From positions 930,001 through 994,000 of the forward strand of contig CAWICV010000001.1 of NCBI GenBank assembly GCA_963834705.1: a DNA stretch of 64,000 nt, written 5' to 3'. The stretch comes from RYN-230 sp963834705. GTDB lineage: Bacteria; Actinomycetota; Actinomycetes; Streptosporangiales; Streptosporangiaceae. A program made the translations under genes and the position numbers. Every line of letters starts with the position of its first letter. Position 1 is the stretch's first letter. Positions 42,454 through 51,638 of this stretch are shown one piece after another. Below the pieces are notes generated by a model, which was given only the letters and a program-made list of their open reading frames with translations, did no database searches and was not told where the DNA came from.

Positions 42454-43149
42454 ATGCCAGGAAACACACCGACCGGCTTGCTGCCCACCGTGCTGCCCAG
42501 GGGCAGCACAGACACGGGTGAGCACACCAGCGCGGGGCCGCCGGACGGCACCCCACCGGGCCGCGCCCCGGCCGCGGCCCCGGTGGGGGCGGCCGCAGCA
42601 AGCACCGCGGCGCCTCAGGGCGCGGCCGGGGTAGCGGGGGTGGCTGGGGCACGGGCCCGGCACCGCCCCGGCCGGCCCGCCGACGGCCTGGCCGCCCGGG
42701 CCTCCGGCCACGTGGACGTGTGGGACATCTGGTCCCCGTTCGTCGAGCAGGCCGAGGCCCAGGACCACGCCCGGCTGCTGGTCAGCGGGGTAGGTTACGG
42801 CAGCCCGTACTCGTTCACGGTGGCGTCACGCGGCGCACTGCAGGACCCGGCCAAGGCGGCCGCGATCCGCGACTACCTCAAGCTGCTCGCCCAGGCACAC
42901 GCCTGGGCCGCCACCCACCAGGCCGCCTGGGCCGCGGTGTGGGCCAAGGCCTCCGGGCTGTCCGCCGCGATCATGGCCAAGGCGGCCAAGGACGACGCGG
43001 CCCGCGCGGTGCCGATCACCCCCGCGGTGGTCGCGTCCGAACAGCAGGTATCCAACGCGTTCACCGCGGCCGGGCTGATCCCTGGCCACGTGGACTTCAG
43101 CAAGTTCGTGGACACGGCGTTCAACAGCACCGCCGGAGGGACGTCCTGA
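42454..43149 (+). pseudogene. SsuA-like sulfonate-binding protein, N-terminally truncated
   Basis: From about 42690 the frame reads as the C-terminal half of an aliphatic-sulfonate ABC substrate-binding protein: ASGHVDVWDIWSPFVEQAEAQ, VASRGALQDPAKAAAIRDYLKLL and SEQQVSNAFTAAGLIPGHVDFSKFVD. Upstream only an Ala/Pro/Gly-rich stretch without signal peptide or lipobox is found in place of the first half (about 170 residues). No permease or ATPase follows. The TGA overlaps the next ATG (TGATG). Confidence 0.65.
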
Positions 43150-44372
43150 TGAGCCTGACTTTCCACTGGTTCCTGCCCACCACCGGTGACGGCCGCTCGA
43201 TCATGGGCCGGGGGCACAGCCTGCCCCCGGCCAGCGCGGCCGGCCCGGCCAGCCAGCAGGCCAGGCTGAGCCGGCTCCCGGACGCCCCGCACATCCGCGG
43301 CGCGGCGGCGCAGGAACGGCCGCCGGACATCGAGTACCTGGCCCAGGTGGCCCGGTCGGCCGAGCAGCTTGGCTTCGAGGCCGTGCTCACCCCGACCGGG
43401 ACCTGGTGCGAGGACGCCTGGCTAGTCACCGCCGCGCTCACCAGGGAAACAAGGCGGCTGAAGTTCCTGGTCGCGTTCCGGCCCGGGCTGACCTCGCCCA
43501 CGCTGGCCGCCCAGATGGCGGCCACCTATCAGCGGCTGTCCGGCGGCCGGCTGCTGCTCAACGTGGTCACCGGCGGCCAGGCCGACGAGCAGCGCCGGTT
43601 CGGCGACCACCTGTCGCATGACGAGCGGTACGCGCGGACCGCGGAGTTCCTGGCCATCGTCCGCGGCGCGTGGGGCGGCGAGCCCTTCGACTTGGACGGC
43701 CAGTACTACCAGGTCGAGGGGGCGACCGTGCTGCGCCCGCCGGACCCGCTGCCCGGCATCTACTTCGGCGGCTCGTCGGCCGCGGCCGGCCCGGTCGCCG
43801 CCGAGCACGCGGACGTCTACCTGACCTGGGGTGAGCCGCCGGCCCAGGTGGCCGAGAAGCTGCGCTGGATCCGCGAGCTGGCCGCGGCCCGGGGCCGCAC
43901 GCTGCGCTTCGGCATCCGGCTGCACGTGATCACCCGGGACACCGAGGAAGACGCCTGGGCTGAGGCCAGCCGGCTGCTCGACTACATCGACCCGGCCGAG
44001 ATCACCAAGGCGCAGCGGATCCTCGGCGCCAGCGAGTCGGTGGGCCAGGACCGGATGCGCGCGCTGCACGCCGCCTACCGGCATGGCGGCTCCGCGCAGG
44101 ACCTCGAGATCTACCCGAACCTGTGGGCCGGGGTCGGCCTGGTCCGCGGCGGCGCGGGCACCGCCCTGGTCGGCAGCCACGAGAAGGTGGCCGACCTGAT
44201 CGAGGAGTACGCCTCGCTCGGCATCACCGAGTTCATCCTGTCCGGCTACCCGCACCTGGAGGAGGCGTACTGGTTCGGCGAGGGCGTGCTGCCCGAGATC
44301 CGCCGCCGGGAGGCGTGCGCAACCAATGGCGCGGCCAGCTCCGGGCGCCCGCAGATCCGGGTCAGCGCATGA
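43149..44372 (+). CDS. LLM-class flavin-dependent monooxygenase, SsuD-like
   Basis: 407 aa, full-length luciferase-like TIM barrel. The N-terminus SLTFHWFLPTTGDGRSI, the EQLGFEAVLTPTGTWCEDAW helix, FLVAFRPGLTSPTLAAQMAAT, GRLLLNVVTGGQADEQRRFGDHLSHDERYARTAEF and FGGSSAAAGPVAAEHADVYLTWG are typical of alkanesulfonate monooxygenases, which release sulfite from sulfonates using reduced FMN. Translationally coupled to the truncated SsuA-like gene. Exact substrate unknown. Confidence 0.9.
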   Translation: MSLTFHWFLPTTGDGRSIMGRGHSLPPASAAGPASQQARLSRLPDAPHIRGAAAQERPPDIEYLAQVARSAEQLGFEAVLTPTGTWCEDAWLVTAALTRETRRLKFLVAFRPGLTSPTLAAQMAATYQRLSGGRLLLNVVTGGQADEQRRFGDHLSHDERYARTAEFLAIVRGAWGGEPFDLDGQYYQVEGATVLRPPDPLPGIYFGGSSAAAGPVAAEHADVYLTWGEPPAQVAEKLRWIRELAAARGRTLRFGIRLHVITRDTEEDAWAEASRLLDYIDPAEITKAQRILGASESVGQDRMRALHAAYRHGGSAQDLEIYPNLWAGVGLVRGGAGTALVGSHEKVADLIEEYASLGITEFILSGYPHLEEAYWFGEGVLPEIRRREACATNGAASSGRPQIRVSA

Positions 44373-44382
44373 GGGAGGACCA

Positions 44383-45075
44383 GTGACCGGCCGGCAGCTG
44401 CACTTCAACGCATTCCTGATGAGTTCCGGGCATCACGAGGCCGCCTGGCGGCTGCCCGAGAGCAACCCGTTCGCCAACGTCAACCTGGCGCACTGGCGCA
44501 ACCTGGCCCAGCTCGCCGAGCAGGCCAGGTTCGACTCGCTGTTCCTGGCCGACAGCCCGGCCATGTGGAACAGCGCCAAGCACCGCCCGGCCGGCGCGCT
44601 CGAGCCGACCGTGCTGCTCACCGCGCTGGCCGGGGTGACCAGCCACATCGGGCTGATCGCCACCGCGTCGACCACCTACAACGCGCCGTACAACCTGGCC
44701 CGCCGGTTCGCGTCGCTGGACCACATCAGCGGCGGCCGGGCCGGCTGGAACATCGTGACCACCGCCGAGCGGACGTCCGCGCAGAACTTCGGCTTGGATG
44801 ACCGGCCGTCGCACCGGGAGCGGTACGAGCGGGCGGCCGAGTTCGTGGACGTGTCGGTCCGGCTGTGGGACAGCTGGGAGGACGGCGCCGAGCTGGGCGA
44901 CAAGGCGGCCGGGCGGCAGACGTTCGCCGAGCAGGTGATCCCGATCTTCGCCAGGCGCGGCCTGTTCCGCACCGAGTACACCGGCCGCACGCTGCGCGAG
45001 CACTACGGCATCCCCCGGCCGGACAGCCTGTTCGCGGCGCCGCGCGGCCAGGCCGTGCCCGCCCCGGTCGGCTGA
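44383..45075 (+). pseudogene. NtaA/DszA-family monooxygenase with internal deletion
   Basis: 230 aa against a usual 430-450. The first 165 residues are normal for the family (FNAFLMSSGHHEAAWRLPES, ATASTTYNAPYNLARRFASLDHISGGRAGWNIVTT, HRERYERAAEF, LWDSWED). After GAELGDKAAG the frame jumps to RQTFAEQVIPIFARRGLFRTEYTGRTLREHYG, the family's C-terminal end, so about 200 central residues are missing without loss of frame. GTG 44383 has GGGAGGA upstream. Activity is improbable. Confidence 0.75.
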
Positions 45076-45078
45076 GCG

Positions 45079-46551
45079 GTGGCGCTCTTCTCCCGGCCCC
45101 GGGCCGGCGCCGTGCATCTTGAGCAGGGCCAGCCCGGGCCGGCCGCCGGACGCGGGCCGGTCATCGCGATCATCGGCGGCGGGGCCAGCGGCACGCTCAC
45201 CGCCGTGCACCTGCTGCGGGCCACGGTGGCCCGGCGCGTTCCGCTGCGCATCGCCCTGATCGACCGGCTCGGCCGGCACGGGCTGGGCCAGGCGTACGCA
45301 ACCACCAACCCCGACCATTTGCTGAACGCCCCGGCCGGGCGGATGAGCGCCCTGGCCGGCGATCCGGATCACCTGGTCCGGTGGGCGGCCGGGGCTGGAT
45401 TCCCCGCGCCGGGCTTCCTGCCCCGGACGGTCTACGGGCGCTACCTGCGCGACTTGCTGGCCGACGCGGAATTGCGGGCGGCGCCACAATCGCGGCTGAC
45501 CGAGCTGACCGCCGACGTGGTTGCGGTCCGGCCGGGCGCCGGCGGCCGGCCGGTGCGGCTGGTGCTGGGCGACGGCAGCTGCCTGGAGGCCGACGCGGCC
45601 ATCCTGGCCAGTGGCAATCCGCCGCCGGTGGTACCGATCCCGGTCCCGGCCAGCCCGCGGTTCGTGGCCGACCCGTGGGCGCCGGGTGCCCTGGACGCGG
45701 TGGCCGACGGCAGCCCGGTGGTGATCATGGGCACTGGGCTGTCCATGCTGGACGTGGCCATGTCGGTGACCAGCAATGCGGGCCGGTCACCGGCCAAGGT
45801 CACCGCGGTGTCCCGGCATGCCCTGCTGCCCCGGGTGCACCGCGGCATGCCCGCCCCGGGCGGGGACAGCGTCTGGCTGCCCGCGCTGGCCGGCCCGCCG
45901 GGCCAGGTCCGGCTGGGCGACCTGATCTGGCAGGTCCGGGCGGCCATGACCAGCCGGCCGGAGCAGTGGCAGGACGTGGTGGACGCGCTCCGGCCGGCGG
46001 TGCCCAGCCTGTGGCAGCGGCTGTCCCCGGCGGACCAGCGGGTGTTCCTGCGGCACGTCGCGCGCTACTGGGAGGTGCACCGGCACCGGATGCCGCCGGC
46101 CACCGCGCAGCGGATCACCGCGCTGCGTATCGCCGGCCGCCTCCGCGTGCTGCCCGCCCGGGTCACCGAGGTCACCGAGCAGGCCGGGCAGTTGCGGATC
46201 AGTGTCGCGGCCGGCGGCGCGGTCAGCCAGCTGGCCGCGGGCTGGCTGATCAACGCGACCGGCCCGGGCACGGACATCACCGCCACCCCGGACCCGCTGC
46301 TCCGCGACCTGCTCAGCCGCGGGCAGGCCCGGCCGGACCAGCACCGGCTGGGCGTCAACGCCAGCCCGGACGGCGCCGTGCTGGACAGCGCGGGCACGCC
46401 CAGCGCGGCGCTGTTCACGCTCGGCCCGACGCTGCGCGGGCTGCGCTACGAGACGACCGCGATCCCGGAGATCCGCGACCAGGCGGCCGCCCTGGCCGGG
46501 CAGCTGACCGCGGCGCTCGCCGCCCGGTACCGCCCCGGCAGCGCTGCCTGA
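45079..46551 (+). CDS. FAD/NAD(P)-binding oxidoreductase
   Basis: 490 aa. The Rossmann FAD motif IAIIGGGASGTLTAVHLL is at about residue 30, followed by the family's LGQAYATTNPDHLLNAPAGRMSALAGDP, a second nucleotide-binding GTGLSMLDVAMSV near 215 and LINATGPGTDI near 390. It belongs to the NAD(P)-binding-9 group of flavoproteins often found next to sulfur-compound monooxygenases. GTG 45079 begins 3 bp after the previous stop, so it is in the operon. Possibly a flavin-dependent partner enzyme. Confidence 0.88.
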   Translation: MALFSRPRAGAVHLEQGQPGPAAGRGPVIAIIGGGASGTLTAVHLLRATVARRVPLRIALIDRLGRHGLGQAYATTNPDHLLNAPAGRMSALAGDPDHLVRWAAGAGFPAPGFLPRTVYGRYLRDLLADAELRAAPQSRLTELTADVVAVRPGAGGRPVRLVLGDGSCLEADAAILASGNPPPVVPIPVPASPRFVADPWAPGALDAVADGSPVVIMGTGLSMLDVAMSVTSNAGRSPAKVTAVSRHALLPRVHRGMPAPGGDSVWLPALAGPPGQVRLGDLIWQVRAAMTSRPEQWQDVVDALRPAVPSLWQRLSPADQRVFLRHVARYWEVHRHRMPPATAQRITALRIAGRLRVLPARVTEVTEQAGQLRISVAAGGAVSQLAAGWLINATGPGTDITATPDPLLRDLLSRGQARPDQHRLGVNASPDGAVLDSAGTPSAALFTLGPTLRGLRYETTAIPEIRDQAAALAGQLTAALAARYRPGSAA

Positions 46552-46700
46552 CACCAGCGGGCTGACCTGGCCGCCGTTGTCCGCCGCCACCACCGGAGCG
46601 GCGAAGCGCTGTCACCCAATGCCATCGACATGTCTGGCACCGGGGCAGATCCTGGGGTAACGGCGGAGCCCGGCCCGCCGTCCGCAGGGAGGTAACGCCG

Positions 46701-47870
46701 ATGCAACCCGACGCCGACTTTTACGGCCTTGAGCAGCTACTCGATGATGCCGAGCGAGCTGTGCTGCACCGGGTACGGGCGTTCATGGAAAAAGAAGTGG
46801 CACCGGTGATCAACCGGTACTGGGTAACGGCGCAGTTCCCGCACGAGCTGGTCCCCGGCCTGCGCGGGCTGGGCATCGCCGGGCTGGCCTACCACGGCTA
46901 CGGCTGCCCCGGCGGGCGGCTGCTGCTGGACGGGCTGGTCGCGCTGGAACTGGCCCGCACCGACCCGTCCATCGCCACGTTCTGCGGCGTGCACGGCGGG
47001 CTGGCCATGGGCTCGATCTTCCTCTGCGGGTCCGAGGAGCAGAAGCAGCGCTGGCTGCCGCCGATGGCCCGGATGGAGCTGATCGGCGCGTTCGGGCTGA
47101 CCGAGCCGGACACCGGCTCCGGCGCGGCCCGCGGGCTGACCACCACCGCCCGCCGCGATGGCGACTGCTGGGTGCTGCGCGGTCAGAAGACCTGGATCGG
47201 CAACGCGACGTTCGCCGACCTCATCGTGATCTGGGCCAGGGATGAAGCGGACGGGCAGGTCAAAGGGTTCGTGGTGGAGCAGGGCGCGGAAGGGTTCAGC
47301 ACCCAGAAGCTCGAAGACAAAATCGCGCTGCGGGTGGTGCAGAACGCCCGGATCACGCTGGACGACGTGCGGGTGCCCGAGACGAACCGGCTGCAGAACG
47401 CCCGCTCGTTCAAGGACACGGCCGAGGTGCTGCGGATCACCCGGGCCGGTGTCGCCTGGCAGGCGGTGGGCTGCGGCCGCGGCGCCTACGAGCATGCGCT
47501 GGCCTACGCCGGGCAGCGCGAGCAGTTCGGGCGGCCGATCGGCGGTTTCCAGCTGGTCCAGGACCTGCTGGTGAAGATGCTGGCCAACACGACCGCGTCG
47601 GCCGCGCTGTGCGCCCGGCTGGCCGGGCTGCAGGAAGCCGGCCAGGCCCGGGACGAGCACTCCGCGCTGGCCAAGGCGTTCTGCACGATGCGGATGCGTG
47701 AGACGGTCGGCTGGGCCCGGGAGCTGATGGGCGGCAACGGCATCCTGCTGGAGCACAACGTGGGCCGGTTCGTCGCCGACGCCGAGGCCATCTACTCCTA
47801 CGAGGGCACCCGGGAGATGAACACGCTCATCGTCGGCCGCGCCATCACCGGCCTGTCCGCCTTCACCTGA
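46701..47870 (+). CDS. Acyl-CoA dehydrogenase family protein
   Basis: 389 aa. FAD-binding ACAD fold with LTEPDTGSGAARGLTTTARR, WIGNATFADLIVIWAR, AGQREQFGRPIGGFQLVQ and the C-terminal AEAIYSYEGTREMNTLIVGRAITG, most like glutaryl-CoA dehydrogenases, with the catalytic Glu in YEGTRE. A GGGAGG site precedes ATG 46701. It follows the FAD/NAD(P) gene after 150 bp. In this setting a role in sulfur-compound oxidation, as for other ACAD-fold monooxygenases, is also possible. Confidence 0.9.
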   Translation: MQPDADFYGLEQLLDDAERAVLHRVRAFMEKEVAPVINRYWVTAQFPHELVPGLRGLGIAGLAYHGYGCPGGRLLLDGLVALELARTDPSIATFCGVHGGLAMGSIFLCGSEEQKQRWLPPMARMELIGAFGLTEPDTGSGAARGLTTTARRDGDCWVLRGQKTWIGNATFADLIVIWARDEADGQVKGFVVEQGAEGFSTQKLEDKIALRVVQNARITLDDVRVPETNRLQNARSFKDTAEVLRITRAGVAWQAVGCGRGAYEHALAYAGQREQFGRPIGGFQLVQDLLVKMLANTTASAALCARLAGLQEAGQARDEHSALAKAFCTMRMRETVGWARELMGGNGILLEHNVGRFVADAEAIYSYEGTREMNTLIVGRAITGLSAFT

Positions 47871-48043
47871 CCGCTCAGCCCCATTGCCCGATATAAATGG
47901 CCGCCCGGCCCGGGGATCTGACTGCAGTGTCCGCGCGGACTATCAGGTTCACCCAGCATTTGCCCGGGCGAACATAGACAACCGGGTTGGCCGAGTTGAC
48001 CATGGAAATAATGACCCCTACGTCTCGGTAACTGGAGGCCGAC

Positions 48044-48640
48044 ATGTCCACCCCGATTTCGAGGGATATCGGCGATGAGCTCGGCCGGATCGGCCGGCAC
48101 TGGGGCTGGCTGCTGTTCTTCGGCATTCTGATGGTGGTGGCCGGCGTGTTCGCGGTGGCCTGGCCCGGCCCGACCGTGGTGGTGCTGGCCATTCTGTTCG
48201 GCATCCAGATCCTGGTATCCGGCATCTTCTCGTTCATCAACGCGTTCGCCGCCGACGAGTCCAGCGGCAGGCGGGTGTGGAACGTGATCCTCGGACTGCT
48301 CGGCATCGTGATCGGGCTGTACGCCGTCCGGCACATCATCGTGTCCGTGGTCGCGCTGGCCCTGCTCATCGGGATCTACTGGGTGGCCTACGGGATCTCG
48401 GAGATCTACACCTCGATCGCGCACAAGGAGGCGCCGCACCGCGGCTGGCTGGGGTTCATCGGCGCGCTCAGCGTGATCGCCGGGATCATCGTGATCATGT
48501 GGCCGGGCATATCGCTGGTCACCCTGGCCTTCGTGCTCGGTTTCTGGCTGATCGTCTACGGCATCATGGAGATCGCCGTGGCCTTCCGGGTGCGGTCCAC
48601 GGTGCACCACGTGCAGCACATGGTGACCAACCCGACCTGA
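48044..48640 (+). CDS. HdeD/DUF308 family membrane protein
   Basis: 198 aa with six TM helices arranged as repeated pairs (WGWLLFFGILMVVAGVFAVAWP; VLAILFGIQILVSGIFSFINAF; and so on), the HdeD acid-resistance protein pattern. The C-terminus has a His-rich VHHVQHMV. GGAGG lies seven bases before ATG 48044. HdeD takes part in acid resistance in Escherichia coli; the role in actinobacteria is unknown. The upstream 170 bp hold no gene. Confidence 0.87.
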   Translation: MSTPISRDIGDELGRIGRHWGWLLFFGILMVVAGVFAVAWPGPTVVVLAILFGIQILVSGIFSFINAFAADESSGRRVWNVILGLLGIVIGLYAVRHIIVSVVALALLIGIYWVAYGISEIYTSIAHKEAPHRGWLGFIGALSVIAGIIVIMWPGISLVTLAFVLGFWLIVYGIMEIAVAFRVRSTVHHVQHMVTNPT

Positions 48641-48687
48641 CCCGGCCGCCTGGGCGGCTTGTCGGCGCCCCGGCCTAGGGTGGGGCC

Positions 48688-49527
48688 ATGGCAACGGACC
48701 TAACGGACAAGGACACACAGGCCGCCCGGGCGCAGCGGTTCCGGGCCCTGCACGAGGGCCCGGACCTGCTGCTGCTGCCCAACCCGTGGGACGCCGGGTC
48801 AGCCCGGCTGTTCGAATGGCTGGGCTATGCCGCGCTGGCCACCACCAGCGGCGGCTTCGCCGCCACCCTCGGCCGGCCCGACGGCGGGGTGAGCCGGGAC
48901 GAGGCGCTGGCCCACGGCGCCGGGATCGCCGCGGCCACCAGCCTGCCGGTGTCCGCCGACCTGGAGAACGCGTTCGCCGACGAGCCGGCCGGCGTGGCCG
49001 AGACGATCCAGCTGGCCGCCGCGGCCGGGCTGGCCGGCTGCTCGGTGGAGGACCACACCCGGCGGGACGACCAGCCCATCTACGACCTCGGGCTGGCCCG
49101 GGACCGGATCGCGGCGGCGGCCGAGGCAGCCAAGGACACGCCGGGCCCGCTGGTGCTGACCGCCCGGGCCGAGAACTACCTGCACGGCCGGCCGGACCTG
49201 GCCGACACGATCAGCCGGCTGCAGGCCTACCAGGAAGCGGGCGCGGACGCGTTGTACGCGCCCGGACTGACCAGCCTGGACGACATCCGCACGGTGGTCC
49301 GCGAGGTGGACCGGCCGGTCAACGTGCTGGCCCTGGCGGCCGGCCCGGGCCTCGACGAGCTGGCCGCGGCGGGCGTCCGCCGGGTCTCGGTCGGTTCCGC
49401 GTTCGCGCAGGCCGCCTACGGCGCGGCCGTCCAGGCCGCCCGGGAGTTCCGCGACCAGGGCAGCTACGCCTTCTTCCCGCTGGCTGCCGAGGGCCGCGCC
49501 GCCACCCGCGACGCCTTCCCCGGGTAA
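48688..49527 (+). CDS. Isocitrate lyase/phosphoenolpyruvate mutase family protein
   Basis: 279 aa TIM barrel. LLLPNPWDAGSARLFEWLGYAALATTSGG at the start, VSADLENAFADEP, CSVEDHTRRDDQPIYDL with the metal-binding Glu-Asp pair and LTARAENYLHG are family signatures. The lyase-type KKCGH cysteine loop is absent, so it belongs to the PEP-mutase-like branch with unknown C-C or P-C substrate. ATG 48688 is 47 bp after the HdeD gene. Confidence 0.9.
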   Translation: MATDLTDKDTQAARAQRFRALHEGPDLLLLPNPWDAGSARLFEWLGYAALATTSGGFAATLGRPDGGVSRDEALAHGAGIAAATSLPVSADLENAFADEPAGVAETIQLAAAAGLAGCSVEDHTRRDDQPIYDLGLARDRIAAAAEAAKDTPGPLVLTARAENYLHGRPDLADTISRLQAYQEAGADALYAPGLTSLDDIRTVVREVDRPVNVLALAAGPGLDELAAAGVRRVSVGSAFAQAAYGAAVQAAREFRDQGSYAFFPLAAEGRAATRDAFPG

Positions 49528-49567
49528 CGCCGCCGCGGCGCAGCCTTGACCGTGCCGCGCGGACGGG

Positions 49568-50413
49568 TTAGCCGTCCAGGCTGAGCACCATGGTCGGGCG
49601 TTCAATAACGTGGTCTTCGCGCAGCGGGCGGACCGCGGTGCCGATGGCGAAGAACTCGGTGGTGTGCGAGCCCCAGGTGTGGCTGTGCTGCCGGAGCTGC
49701 ACCCCGACGATGCCCTCCGCGTGCAGTTGCTCGGCCTCGTCCTGCATCCGGCTCATGGCCAGCTCACGGGCGTCGTACAGGGCCTGGGTGAACTGCTCCA
49801 GCTCCACGTTGCGGCCGATGTTGCTGACCTTGCTGCCCAGCCGCTGGTGCGCGATGTGGTACACGCAGGTGCCCATCACCATGCCGAGCGGGGCGTAACC
49901 GGCCCGGATCAGCGTCCAGAAGTCCTGCCCGGACAGGTCCGAGGTGAACGGCTGCTTCTTGCTGTTGCGCCAGTCCGAGACACCCCCGCCGCCCGCGCCC
50001 GGCTCGGCCTTGACCGCGGTGCCGACCGCGATGAACTCGGCGATGTCGCTGCCGAACTCCTTCAGCTCGACGTCCAGCCGGACCCCGACGATGCCGTCCG
50101 CGCCGAGCGCGTCGGCTTCCGCCTCCATCCGGGTCATGGCCAGTTCGCGGGCGTGGTACATGGCCTGCGACAGCACGTCGAGTTCCTGGTTCCGGCCCCA
50201 GCGGCCGACCTGCAGCCCGACGTGGTAGATCGAGCTGCCCAGCACCAGCCCGAGCGGGCGGAACCCGGCCTCCCGCACCAGCAGGAACTCGTTCACCGAC
50301 AGGTCTGAGGTGAAGATCGCGCCGGGCCGCCCCGGCCGCAGCTCGGCCAGCCTGCGGATGGCGTCCTGGGGGACTCCTTCCGCACTCAGCTCAGTGCTCT
50401 GCTGGTCGGTCAT
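49568..50413 (-). CDS. Tandem YbjQ-type heavy-metal-binding domain protein
   Basis: 281 aa with two copies of the YbjQ (PF01906-like) fold. Copy 1 (about 30-135): TSDLSVNEFLLVREAGFRPLGLVLGSS, ARELAMTRMEAEADALGADGIVGVRL, EFIAVGTAV. Copy 2 (about 155-265): TSDLSGQDFWTLIRAGYAPLGMVMGT, ARELAMSRMQDEAEQLHAEGIVGVQL, EFFAIGTAV. YbjQ proteins form pentamers; function unknown. It follows a paralogue on the same strand after 33 bp. Confidence 0.88.
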   Translation of the reverse strand: MTDQQSTELSAEGVPQDAIRRLAELRPGRPGAIFTSDLSVNEFLLVREAGFRPLGLVLGSSIYHVGLQVGRWGRNQELDVLSQAMYHARELAMTRMEAEADALGADGIVGVRLDVELKEFGSDIAEFIAVGTAVKAEPGAGGGGVSDWRNSKKQPFTSDLSGQDFWTLIRAGYAPLGMVMGTCVYHIAHQRLGSKVSNIGRNVELEQFTQALYDARELAMSRMQDEAEQLHAEGIVGVQLRQHSHTWGSHTTEFFAIGTAVRPLREDHVIERPTMVLSLDG

Positions 50414-50446
50414 CAGCTCTCCTCAAACTTGCGTTCTGCGGCGAAG

Positions 50447-51370
50447 TCAGCGTCCTAGCCTGACCCGTGCCGCCTGCCGTCGCTGCGGGTCGAGCGACAG
50501 GATGGCGAGCGGCGGCGGTGGCTTGGCCTCCGTAGCGAACCGGACCGTGGCCGTGCCGATGATGGTCACTTCCACGATGTGATCCTTGCCGTGCTCCTGC
50601 ATCGGGCACTCCCGCTCGTGCACCCGCATGTCCATCCGGGACACCACGACGGCCTCGCCGCCGAGCCGCCGCACGTCCCGTTCCAGTTGCTGCCGCGCGT
50701 CGTGCCGGCTGTCGTTGACCAGTTCGGTGTACCCGACCACCTCGGCGTTGCCCGCGCCCCAGCGGGTCTGCCCGACGGTCAGCCAGTCGTCGTGCCGGGC
50801 GCCGACCGAGATGCCAAGGGCCAGCCCGGCGGGCACGTATCCGGCGTGGATCAGCTTGGCGAAGTCCTGCCCGGACAGGTCCGAGCTGAACGGCTGCTTG
50901 AGCGGCACCGCCCCGGGCGCCCGGACCGCGGTGCCGATGGCCTTGAACTCCAGCCCGCCCGCCGGGAACGAGCCGATGCTCAGCGTTACCCCGACGATCC
51001 CGTGCCCGCCCAGCGCGGCGCACTCTTCCTGCATCCGGCTGATGGCCTGGTGCCGGGCCTGGTACATGGCCTGGGTCAGCGGGCCGAACGAGCCGTAGCC
51101 GCCCTGCCCGGACACCTGGGTCACGCTGCGGTAGGCCTGCGCGTACCCGTAGCCGGACCACGCGCCCGGGCAGTTGTACCCGCCGGTGAAGCCGATGTTG
51201 TAGACGGCCGCACCGAGCACCTGGCCGACCGGCTCGAAGCCGACGCCGCGAATGGCCGCGAACTCGTCGCTGGTGAGCGCGGAACCCCAGGTCCCGCTCT
51301 GCCGGATCTCCGCCAGCCGGGCCCGGGCAGCCGTGGGCAGGTCACTGCCCGCGCGGTCCTCGGCCACCAT
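50447..51370 (-). CDS. Tandem YbjQ-type domain protein, paralogue
   Basis: 307 aa, again with two YbjQ units: LTSDEFAAIRGVGFEPVGQVLG ... ISRMQEECAALGGHGIVGVTL ... EFKAIGTAV, and SSDLSGQDFAKLIHAGYVPAGLALG ... LERDVRRLGGEAVVVSRM ... VTIIGTATV. The first unit has an insertion rich in Gly/Tyr (GGYNCPGAWSGYGYAQAY) and the second is more divergent. ATG 51370 has AAGGGG three bases upstream; longer in-frame Arg-rich extensions were not accepted. First gene of the two-gene operon. Confidence 0.87.
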   Translation of the reverse strand: MVAEDRAGSDLPTAARARLAEIRQSGTWGSALTSDEFAAIRGVGFEPVGQVLGAAVYNIGFTGGYNCPGAWSGYGYAQAYRSVTQVSGQGGYGSFGPLTQAMYQARHQAISRMQEECAALGGHGIVGVTLSIGSFPAGGLEFKAIGTAVRAPGAVPLKQPFSSDLSGQDFAKLIHAGYVPAGLALGISVGARHDDWLTVGQTRWGAGNAEVVGYTELVNDSRHDARQQLERDVRRLGGEAVVVSRMDMRVHERECPMQEHGKDHIVEVTIIGTATVRFATEAKPPPPLAILSLDPQRRQAARVRLGR

Positions 51371-51444
51371 GCGCCCCTTCCGGCATCGTCGCAGTACCAA
51401 CGATACCCGCCGGTCCCGCAAGCACCGATGATCGCGGGACAAGC

Positions 51445-51618
51445 TCAGTCGTCGTCGGCGGCATCCCACTCTTCATTCCGCTCCCGGACCAGCTCCAGGG
51501 CGTTCTGTGCTTCTTCCTTGCTGGCGTAGGGCCCCAGCCGGTCCTTGCCCGGGCAGCCCCCGCCATGCTCGACCGTATTGTGCGTCAGGCAGTACCACCA
51601 GGCGTCGTCATCGCTCAT
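51445..51618 (-). CDS. Small conserved protein beside map (SPOR-like)
   Basis: 57 aa: MSDDDAWWYCLTHNTVEHGG then GCPGKDRLGPYASKEEAQNA and an acidic end (EEWDAADDD). The WYCL..H..VE.G.GC...DRLGPY..EAA.AL pattern is that of short actinobacterial proteins found next to map. Two Cys and two His could bind a metal. Its ATG is only 20 bp from the map ATG on the other strand. Confidence 0.8.
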   Translation of the reverse strand: MSDDDAWWYCLTHNTVEHGGGCPGKDRLGPYASKEEAQNALELVRERNEEWDAADDD

Positions 51619-51638
51619 GCGCACTAGACTCCCAGACC

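Noticed and set aside
48694..49571. Alternative-frame open reading frames over the PEP-mutase gene
   Set aside because: Arg/Pro/Gly-rich shadows; the frame at 48688 has clear family motifs.
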